A DNA stretch of 18,559 nucleotides from CAYOXX01 sp964408025 (GTDB taxonomy: Bacteria > Acidobacteriota > DATKUA01): the NCBI GenBank assembly GCA_964408025.1, contig CAYOXX010000065.1, positions 1 to 18,559 on the forward strand. Reading direction: 5' to 3'. The notes under the pieces are model-generated. The model was not told the origin of the DNA. It was given only the letters and a program-made list of their open reading frames with translations, and searched no databases. Positions 6,616 to 11,735 of the stretch are shown piece after piece (the stretch's first letter is position 1; every line of letters begins with the position of its first letter). The position numbers and the translations under genes were made by a program.

Positions 6616-7107
6616 TCAGAAGCGGCAGGCGAGGATGTCGAGCAGCTCGCGCTCGCCGTGGAGGTAGTAGTCGCGCAGGGAGTCGTAGAGCTGATCGACG
6701 ATGCGGTCGGCCCAGCGTAGAATGGTGCGGCGGGCGCAGCGGAAGTAGTGGGCGATCTCGTCGTCGGTCATGTCCCAGACGTAGCGGAGCGCGAAGGCGA
6801 CGCGGAGCCGGTCGTCGAGGTCCCAGAGGGCGGACTGGAAGTCGATGTAGAAGATTATGTCATCGTCTTCGGTGGACCTGTGGGGGGAGTGTTGCTTGAG
6901 GTATCCGATGACCGCCAGCTCGTCGAGGAAGTCCCAAGTAGAGAAGTTGCCGATGTGGACCAGTATGCGAAGGTATCGCTTGATTGCCCGCCGGATCGAC
7001 TGCCGGCGGTAGCGGCGCAGCTCATATTCGACCTGTTCCGGCGAGGCGGGCTGCGGCGCCGAGTAGGGTGGGATCTGCGGTTCGGGGCGTGTGGATTGTT
7101 GTGTCAT
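6616..7107 (-). CDS. Sigma-70 region 4-like transcription regulator of the phage operon
   Basis: 163 aa. The C-terminal half (about 95-140) reads LDDRLRVAFALRYVWDMTDDEIAHYFRCARRTILRWADRIVDQLYDSL. This is the sigma-70 region 4 pattern: a LP.RLR.vf.LRyv helix followed by a helix-turn-helix. The N-terminus is Pro/Gln-rich and no region 2 is visible. Phage late-gene activators (ArpU/RinA-like) and small sigma-like proteins at the head of terminase operons have this shape. Here it is the first substantial gene of the packaging operon, 86 bp before the small terminase. A GAGG precedes the ATG by about 11 bases. It could instead be a small terminase paralogue, but the sigma-like spacing argues for a regulator. 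Confidence 0.78.
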   Translation of the reverse strand: MTQQSTRPEPQIPPYSAPQPASPEQVEYELRRYRRQSIRRAIKRYLRILVHIGNFSTWDFLDELAVIGYLKQHSPHRSTEDDDIIFYIDFQSALWDLDDRLRVAFALRYVWDMTDDEIAHYFRCARRTILRWADRIVDQLYDSLRDYYLHGERELLDILACRF

Positions 7108-7220
7108 TTAGCTTTTTTCCTCGTATGGCCTAGCCGGGGCGTTGCTATGGAGCAGCGGCCGGCGAGCCGGGTTGTAGAAGGATTATTAGTGTTATGAACC
7201 AGTTTCTTCTCATTCTTCAT
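7104..7220 (-). CDS. Possible 38-aa basic leader peptide, coupled to the sigma-like gene
   Basis: An ATG at 7218-7220 opens a 38-codon frame starting MKNEKKLVHNTNNPS and ending in TGA (7104-7106). That stop overlaps the ATG of the sigma-like gene as ATGA. The peptide is very basic (Lys/Arg/His-rich) with no known motif. Its ATG lies at the predicted transcription start of the promoter at 7228-7257, so it would be read from a leaderless mRNA. The coincidence of promoter spacing, start and overlapping stop is suggestive. A frame this short can arise by chance, and the sigma-like gene has its own weak Shine-Dalgarno. Confidence 0.35.
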   Translation of the reverse strand: MKNEKKLVHNTNNPSTTRLAGRCSIATPRLGHTRKKAK

Positions 7221-7227
7221 AGTATTG

Positions 7228-7257
7228 AATATAGATCGTGCCTGGGTGTGCTGTCAA
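7228..7257 (-). promoter_or_regulatory. Sigma-70 promoter for the packaging operon
   Basis: On the minus strand, TTGACA (7257-7252, perfect -35) is followed by 18 bases and TATATT (7233-7228, 5 of 6 to the -10 consensus). The predicted start is near 7221. It reads toward the sigma-like gene and the terminase-portal genes. Confidence 0.6.
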
Positions 7258-7271
7258 GTGAAATGATTGCG

Positions 7272-7295
7272 AAGTTAAGTTAATTCAATTGACTT
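7272..7295. promoter_or_regulatory. Operator-like imperfect palindrome in the divergent region
   Basis: An AT-rich 24-bp imperfect palindrome centred on AATT, with 18 of 24 symmetric matches and outer arms AAGT/ACTT. The half-site AAGTTAA occurs at 7272 and again at 7277, and its inverted relative TTGACTT is at 7289-7295. It overlaps the -35 of the repressor promoter and lies 15 bp from the -35 of the opposite promoter, a suitable place for repressor autoregulation. Confidence 0.4.
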
Positions 7296-7317
7296 TCCGG
7301 CGCGGCTACGATACTAT
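7289..7317 (+). promoter_or_regulatory. Sigma-70 promoter for the repressor gene, probably leaderless
   Basis: TTGACT (7289-7294), an exact 17-base spacer, and TACTAT (7312-7317). The expected start is at about 7324, one base before the repressor ATG at 7325. No Shine-Dalgarno is present, which fits a leaderless mRNA like the lambda cI message from PRM. Confidence 0.55.
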
Positions 7318-7324
7318 TGTGGCG

Positions 7325-8008
7325 ATGAGAATCCACCCGGAGTTTGGAAGCTATCTACGCGAGCGCCTCGGGGGGCGGCGCGACGCGATGCACCGCCGGC
7401 TGGCGGAATATCTTGGCGTGAACCCGAGCCAGGTCAGCAATTACAAGGATGGTCAGAGCCCGAGTCTGGTGCGCTGCGTGCAGATAGCGAATTTTTTCGG
7501 CGACGACCCGGAAGAGGTGGTTAGGTTGGTTGGCAAGGAGGGCGAGTGGTCGGAGCTGAAGGATCTGCTGCGCGGCGAGTTAACGACGCTGGGCGAGGTT
7601 GATGGTCCGGAGCCGCGGATGCCGTTGGTCGGCCACGCGGAGGCGGGCGACGTGGAGCTGGAGTTCGAGTATGACGACCAGGGCTTCCCGCCGGGAGCGG
7701 CGGACGAGTACCTGTTTCCCGCCGACGAGATGTGCGACGCGACGGCCTACGCTCTGGTGATCCGCGGCGACAGTATGGAGCCGCTTTTCCACGACGGCGA
7801 CCGGGTTGTGGTTTCGCCCGCGCGTCCGTTCATCCCCAAGCGTTTGTACGTGTTGAAGAGCCGCAAGGGAAAGGTGTGGCTGAAGCGTGTGGAGCGCCAC
7901 GGCGACACGTTCAGCCTGTTGAGCGTCAATCCCGCCTATCCGCCGATCTACCTGGCCGCCGACGAGGTGGCCTGGCTGCACGCGGTGACCTGGGTGCGCT
8001 TCCGCTGA
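7325..8008 (+). CDS. LexA/CI-type phage repressor (XRE HTH plus S24 peptidase)
   Basis: 227 aa from ATG 7325; GTG 7319 and TTG 7289 are in-frame alternatives less consistent with the promoter. The N-terminal helix-turn-helix (about 22-58, MHRRLAEYLGVNPSQVSNYKDGQSPSL) binds DNA. The C-terminal S24 domain has the nucleophile S150 in GDSMEP (149-153 with the preceding R148) and the likely general base K187 in VWLKRV. The Ala-Gly at 107-108 (GHAEAGDV) is the expected self-cleavage site. The protein should dimerise, repress phage promoters, and cleave itself when RecA is activated by DNA damage. It is divergent from the packaging operon with no cro or replication genes between. The 3' end overlaps a convergent small ORF by 83 bp. 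Confidence 0.9.
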   Translation: MRIHPEFGSYLRERLGGRRDAMHRRLAEYLGVNPSQVSNYKDGQSPSLVRCVQIANFFGDDPEEVVRLVGKEGEWSELKDLLRGELTTLGEVDGPEPRMPLVGHAEAGDVELEFEYDDQGFPPGAADEYLFPADEMCDATAYALVIRGDSMEPLFHDGDRVVVSPARPFIPKRLYVLKSRKGKVWLKRVERHGDTFSLLSVNPAYPPIYLAADEVAWLHAVTWVRFR

Positions 8009-8150
8009 GGCCGGCGCGCAGGAGTATGATGGCATCGTAGCAGCCGGAGGGCGGCAGATCCCGCAGGATGGTGATCCGGCAGCGCTCGTTGGCGTAGAAT
8101 TGAATCCGGGCCGGAGCGTCGGCCGTAACTACGGCAATTTTCGCACCCAT
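7926..8150 (-). CDS. Small 74-aa ORF, unknown function, overlapping the repressor 3' end
   Basis: It begins MGAKIAVVTADAPARIQFYANERCRITILRDLPPSGCYDAIILL, which looks like a genuine compact alpha/beta start. The codons up to about residue 50 prefer G or C in the third position, as do its neighbours. The last third (Arg/Pro-rich) lies antisense to the repressor coding end and may be fortuitous extension or a truncated tail. The start is 8 bp after the stop of the excisionase-like gene on the same strand, so the two may be co-transcribed. No family is recognised. Confidence 0.42.
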   Translation of the reverse strand: MGAKIAVVTADAPARIQFYANERCRITILRDLPPSGCYDAIILLRAGLSGSAPRSPRAARPPRRRPGRSADRRD

Positions 8151-8158
8151 CAGCCGTA

Positions 8159-8650
8159 TCAGCGCTTTCTCTCGGCTACGAGCCAGCTGAGGAAGGCGGC
8201 CGCTGCGTAGCGCTCCGCCGAGGAGTCGGCAAGGCAGAGAGCCGGGTGGTTTTGCTTTATCCAGAGTAGATCGAACGTTTTGCGCCAGGAGGCCAGCTGG
8301 GCCGCCCGGACCGGCGTGATGGTGAGCAGCCTGGAGCTTACGGCGGTTTCGTCCAGGTCCGGCGGGGAGCCGTAGAGGGCGACGGATACCGGCTCGGCGG
8401 GTGGCGGTATGAAAGACAAGAGTTCGTGAAGGTTGTTGCGTGTCGGTTCTGCGCGCATCTTCGCCATGGCATTCACCTCGCTGAGATGGAAAAAGAGGTC
8501 GCGCTTGTTCCAGGGAAGCCGGAACGGTCGCAATGGAAACCTCTTTTTCCAAAGCTTGTTGTAGATTGTCTTGGGACTGATGCGCAGTATGTGCGCCGTT
8601 TCTTTGACTGTGACGATATTGGCAGTATCGTCTTTTGCGATCTTCCTCAT
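8159..8650 (-). CDS. Excisionase-like HTH_17 DNA-binding protein with C-terminal extension
   Basis: 163 aa. Residues about 12-55 (IVTVKETAHILRISPKTIYNKLWKKRFPLRPFRLPWNKRDLFFHL) are a MerR-like winged helix of the excisionase family (HTH_17), in which the TIYNKL helix reads DNA. Excisionases are usually 60-100 aa; here a further 100 residues of no known family follow, including LLSFIPPPAEPVSVALYGSPPDLDETAV and a helical end rich in Ala and Trp. It could be an architectural recombination factor or a phage regulator opposing the repressor. No integrase is visible nearby. The ATG at 8648-8650 has no Shine-Dalgarno; a TTGACA lies 12 bp upstream. Confidence 0.8.
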   Translation of the reverse strand: MRKIAKDDTANIVTVKETAHILRISPKTIYNKLWKKRFPLRPFRLPWNKRDLFFHLSEVNAMAKMRAEPTRNNLHELLSFIPPPAEPVSVALYGSPPDLDETAVSSRLLTITPVRAAQLASWRKTFDLLWIKQNHPALCLADSSAERYAAAAFLSWLVAERKR

Positions 8651-8656
8651 TTTTAC

Positions 8657-8669
8657 TGTGCTGTCAAGT
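8657..8669. promoter_or_regulatory. 13-bp sequence shared with the operon promoter (TGTGCTGTCAAGT)
   Basis: Exactly the same 13 bases occur at 7247-7259, where they contain the -35 of the packaging promoter. Here they lie just upstream of the excisionase-like gene in the same orientation, but no good -10 follows at 16-18 bases. They may be a regulator site or a partial promoter. Confidence 0.35.
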
Positions 8670-8681
8670 TGTAGGGAACAA

Positions 8682-8697
8682 AAAGGAAAAATCCTTT
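8682..8697. promoter_or_regulatory. Small inverted repeat in the divergent 8651-8737 gap
   Basis: AAAGGA and TCCTTT around AAAA, in an AT-rich stretch between the excisionase-like gene and the amidotransferase. It is possibly an operator, and may also be chance in low-complexity sequence. Confidence 0.22.
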
Positions 8698-8737
8698 ATA
8701 CGCGGTAGTCATTGTATCGAAAGGTGGGAATATAGGC

Positions 8738-9490
8738 ATGAACGATAACGGCGGCACGAGAATCGCTGTGATCGAGATGGGGAGGCCGCGCGGTAAAGTG
8801 AAGTCGTCGCACGGCTCCTTTGGGAATTGGTTCTGCGAGGCGTTTAGGCAAGCTGCACCGATGGCGGAGGTTTTTTTACTACCAGTAGAAGCGACGGCTT
8901 TGGATATGCGAGAGGCGTCAGGTATAGTGCTAAGCGGTGCATACGAAGGTGTTTACGACGATCTGCCGTGGCGCAGCCGGTTCGACGCGGAGATGAGGCT
9001 GGTGGTCGAGAGCGGCGTGCCGGTGTTGGGCGTCTGCTTCGGGCACCAGTACCTGACCGAGCTTCTTGGCGGCACGGTCGAGAAGAGGCCGGAGAAGGAG
9101 GAGATAGGCTGGTACGAGCTGGAGTTGACGGACGCGGGCCGCGACGACGAGCTGTTTGTGGGGATTGCGCACCGCTTCGGTGCCCTGGAGACCCACATCG
9201 ACATGGTTGTCGAGCCGGCGGCGGGGGCCATAGTACTGGCGCGTTCAGACGAGGCGCCGGTGCAGGCGTTCCGTTCGGGGCGGAACGTCTGGGGCGTGCA
9301 GTTCCACCCGGAGATGAGCGCCGGAATCCTGGGATCGGTGCTCGAGGAGGAGATTTTGGAGGCCCGCGCGGCGTGCGACGGTGGGCGCGAGGCGCTTCTG
9401 GAGGGAAAGAAGGACAGAGTGGGACGGCCTCACGCGGGTTTGCGGGTGTTGGGCAATTTCGCGAGGATCTGTTCCGGCAGGTTTGTTTAG
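8738..9490 (+). CDS. Class I glutamine amidotransferase (GMP synthase-like GATase1)
   Basis: 250 aa. GATase1 domains hydrolyse glutamine and pass ammonia to a partner synthase, or act alone as gamma-glutamyl hydrolases. The triad is visible: C100 in the nucleophile elbow GVCFGHQYL, with H190 and E192 in WGVQFHPEM. LSGAYEGVYDD (about 65-75) resembles the oxyanion strand SGGP.sVYD of the GuaA N-terminal family. The ATG at 8738 is preceded by AAGGTGGG. There is no synthetase domain, so it is a stand-alone protein of the GuaA-like subgroup (COG0518). The C-terminal 45 residues are less conserved. It is the first gene to the right of the phage region; a prophage-host boundary may lie in the 87-bp gap before it. 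The real substrate is unknown. Confidence 0.9.
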   Translation: MNDNGGTRIAVIEMGRPRGKVKSSHGSFGNWFCEAFRQAAPMAEVFLLPVEATALDMREASGIVLSGAYEGVYDDLPWRSRFDAEMRLVVESGVPVLGVCFGHQYLTELLGGTVEKRPEKEEIGWYELELTDAGRDDELFVGIAHRFGALETHIDMVVEPAAGAIVLARSDEAPVQAFRSGRNVWGVQFHPEMSAGILGSVLEEEILEARAACDGGREALLEGKKDRVGRPHAGLRVLGNFARICSGRFV

Positions 9491-9750
9491 AGAGCGGTCG
9501 TGCGGGCCCCGCAGGCAATACGCGTACCCTCGGATATGCGGGCGGCATAAAGGCCGCCCCTACTGTTCAATGCGAGCCGCAAGCCCTGGCGTCAGGTGAC
9601 TATTGAGGAGACAGAGCGGGCGGCATAAAGGCCGCCCCTACAATTGTTTGGAAGAATGAACGTTAGACATGTGGCAGAGAAGAATCCGCCGCTATGGATC
9701 AGCCCGACTGATCACGCGATAGATTGATTACCTTCTCCCGCCTGCGGCGG

Positions 9751-9792
9751 GAGCAGGCGACCTCCGCCAGTGGCGGATAAATTCAGGTCGCC
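9751..9792 (+). repeat. Nested REP-like repeat D2
   Basis: Outer arms GGCGACCT (9756-9763) and AGGTCGCC (9785-9792); inner arms CCGCC (9764-9768) and GGCGG (9772-9776). Compared with D1 at 1724, one outer base pair has changed from G-C to A-T on both sides. The usual CTAC end is degenerate here (TCTCC). Confidence 0.75.
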
Positions 9793-9799
9793 TCTCCGC

Positions 9800-9827
9800 G
9801 AAAACGGGCTACTGAGAAACCGTTTTC
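9800..9827 (-). terminator. Possible terminator hairpin downstream of the radical SAM gene
   Basis: GAAAACGG and CCGTTTTC, 8 bp with a 12-base loop, 44 bp past the stop of the radical SAM gene. No T-run follows on the minus strand, so it is weak as an intrinsic terminator. Confidence 0.25.
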
Positions 9828-9870
9828 CGGTTACGAGCAGTGGCCGCAGAAGTTGTGCGGGGAATGCGGC

Positions 9871-11535
9871 TCAGGTCTTGCCGTGTTCGGCCTTGTATTG
9901 CTCCAGCGGTATCGAGTTGTTCTTCTCCACCCTCTCGCGGTTGAAGGGTCCGCTGTTGTAGGTGCAGAAGGGGAACATGCCGTCGGGCGTGGAGTAGTGG
10001 ACTACGCAGCGCCTCACGCGGTCGACGTCGTAGTTGTAGGCGTCCATGAAGTGCATGGCGCCGACGAGCATAAATTTCCAGCGCGTGCCGGCGTAAGAGG
10101 CATCCTTGTTTTTGCGGCGGCCGATGTCCTTATCGGCGAGGCCTCTCAAGGCCAAAAGGAACTTGTTGAGCGTGAGGCCCTTGGGTGCTTTTGCCTTGTT
10201 GAAGTGCCTTCTGATGATTCGGTAGAGCCTGAACATGGAGAGGGTTTTTGATTTTACCCTGGACTTGGCGATCTTGAAGGCGAGTTCGTTCATGTCGTCG
10301 AGGAGTCCCGGGACATCGATGAATTCGGGCATGGGGGTGACGGTGTTGACCGGATCGGTGGCGTCGAGGACGAGGTAGGTTGCCAGGGAGCAGTGGGGGT
10401 GGCAGGTGATGTTGATCGTCTCGCGGCCGCGTATGGCCATCTCGAGTTTGCTGAAGGGGCTGGCGCAGGAGATTGGGTACCAGTGCTCGCGCTTTGCGAT
10501 GCCGGTCTGCTTCTCGATGTCGATTGCGAGGTCGGGCATGGTGTAGCGCATCTTGGCCCGCTCCTGCTCGTCGATGCGGCCGGTGATGGCGACCGGCTGG
10601 TAGGCGATGCCGGAGCAGTATTCGGCGTGCTGTATGGCGAATTCGAGGATCGGGCCGACCATGTGGTCGTTGAAGCCGCGGACTATGGTGGGCGTGAAGA
10701 CGACGTGGATGCCGTAGCGGCGCATGTTCTCCAGCGCCTTGAGTTTGATATTGTAGTAGCCGGGGCGGCCGCGGGTTTTGATGTGGCTTTCGTCGTCGGT
10801 GCCGTCGAACTGGAGGTAGACAGTGTGCATGCCGGCCTCGGCGGTCTTGCGGCAGAACTCGGGGTCGGCAAGCTTGATGCCGTTGCTGGCCATCTGGATG
10901 TGCGTGTAGCCCATTTCCTTTGCGGCGGCGACGATTTTGAAGAACTGGGGGTGGATGGTCGGCTCGCCGCCGGAGAACTGGATAACGCGCCCGGGCACCG
11001 GCTTCATGTCGCGATAGGCCTGCAGCATCCGCTTGACTTCGTCGAGTGAGGGCTCGTAGACGTAGCCTGCGGCGGCGGAGTTGGCGAAGCATATGGGGCA
11101 GGACATGTTGCAGCGGTTGGTGAGGTCGATGTTGCCGAAGACGGTGTGGGAGACGTGCTGGTTGCAGATGCCGCAGTTGAAGGGGCAGCGGTCGCCATCG
11201 GTCACGTTCGGATTGAGAAGGCCCTTGCCCTCGCCGAATGTGAATTTCTCCGCCTTGAGGTAGAGCTCGACGTCGGACCAGTAGATATCCTTGAAGTAGC
11301 CGTGCTCGGGGCAGGTCTTGTCGATAAGAACCTTCCCGTCCTCGGCGAACAGTCTGGCCGGTATCACCTCGCCGCACTCAGGGCAGAGCGACTCGATATC
11401 CTTGGGGAGGCCCTGCTTAAGCGGTCGAATCTCGGTGCCGCTGTAAGTGTAGGAGACCTCATCGGTGTGCTCGCGGGAGACGAGGAATTCCAGGTCTTGG
11501 GTTTTTACTTCATCCTCTACTACTTCTGCTCTCAT
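9871..11535 (-). CDS. Radical SAM protein, tetraether lipid synthase (Tes/MJ0619)-like
   Basis: 554 aa. The radical SAM CxxxCxxC motif is C142, C146 and C149 (RCNMSCPICFAN), with the SAM-binding GGEP at 189-192. It also has the accessory metal sites of the Tes family: CPECG (51-55) with CPEHG (75-79), a rubredoxin-like site; CPFNCGIC (117-124) with H127; and THPHC (C378, C382). IQFSGGEPTIHPQFF, YLQFDGTDDES and the AYQPVAITGR segment are characteristic. A late C510...PFC524 pair (RRCVVHYSTPDGMFPFCTYN) fits bacterial homologues. Tes joins lipid tails at their ends to give membrane-spanning lipids in archaea; bacterial homologues are suspected of similar C-C coupling. The substrate here is inference. 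ATG 11533-11535 follows a strong GGAAGGTGGAG site. Divergent from a GT-C membrane gene. Confidence 0.85.
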   Translation of the reverse strand: MRAEVVEDEVKTQDLEFLVSREHTDEVSYTYSGTEIRPLKQGLPKDIESLCPECGEVIPARLFAEDGKVLIDKTCPEHGYFKDIYWSDVELYLKAEKFTFGEGKGLLNPNVTDGDRCPFNCGICNQHVSHTVFGNIDLTNRCNMSCPICFANSAAAGYVYEPSLDEVKRMLQAYRDMKPVPGRVIQFSGGEPTIHPQFFKIVAAAKEMGYTHIQMASNGIKLADPEFCRKTAEAGMHTVYLQFDGTDDESHIKTRGRPGYYNIKLKALENMRRYGIHVVFTPTIVRGFNDHMVGPILEFAIQHAEYCSGIAYQPVAITGRIDEQERAKMRYTMPDLAIDIEKQTGIAKREHWYPISCASPFSKLEMAIRGRETINITCHPHCSLATYLVLDATDPVNTVTPMPEFIDVPGLLDDMNELAFKIAKSRVKSKTLSMFRLYRIIRRHFNKAKAPKGLTLNKFLLALRGLADKDIGRRKNKDASYAGTRWKFMLVGAMHFMDAYNYDVDRVRRCVVHYSTPDGMFPFCTYNSGPFNRERVEKNNSIPLEQYKAEHGKT

Positions 11536-11735
11536 GCTCCACCTTCCGGTTGCCGTGTATCTGAATCCTGAGTATGTTAAATCGCTTATTATGGATCTCG
11601 AGGCATTGGAAGCTCACCCGATCCTGGAACAGATGATAGCGTGGGCCATATTCAAGTCAAGCCTTTTCCCGCATGGATCGCCGGGCGTTGTGAGGAGAAG
11701 CGAAGGCGGCTAGACTGCCGATCGGACCGAGACGA
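11536..11735. other. 200-bp divergent intergenic region
   Basis: It carries the ribosome site of the radical SAM gene (minus strand, next to 11535) and presumably both promoters. I see no convincing -35/-10 pair and no repeat. A short plus-strand frame ending at 11713 lacks coding character. Confidence 0.4.

Larger units (their letters stand above)
9491..9870. repeat. 380-bp convergent intergenic region with hairpin repeats
   Basis: No gene is seen. It contains family B copies at 9540-9564 and 9618-9642, a perfect 8-bp hairpin CTCCCGCC-TGC-GGCGGGAG (9735-9753), nested repeat D2 overlapping its right end (9751-9792), and a GAAAACGG/CCGTTTTC inverted repeat (9800-9827). The sequence after the 9618 copy (ATTGTTTGGAAGAATGAAC) is a decayed form of the 18-bp linker seen at 2458 and 3345. 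Confidence 0.75.

Noticed and set aside
7247..8669. The 13-bp repeats considered as prophage attachment sites
   Set aside because: They enclose only the repressor and two small genes, not the phage operon, and one copy coincides with a -35 element.
11465..11713. 82-residue plus-strand frame before the GT-C gene
   Set aside because: It begins inside the divergent radical SAM coding region, has Ser/Thr-rich shadow composition at its start, no ribosome site and no recognisable motif.
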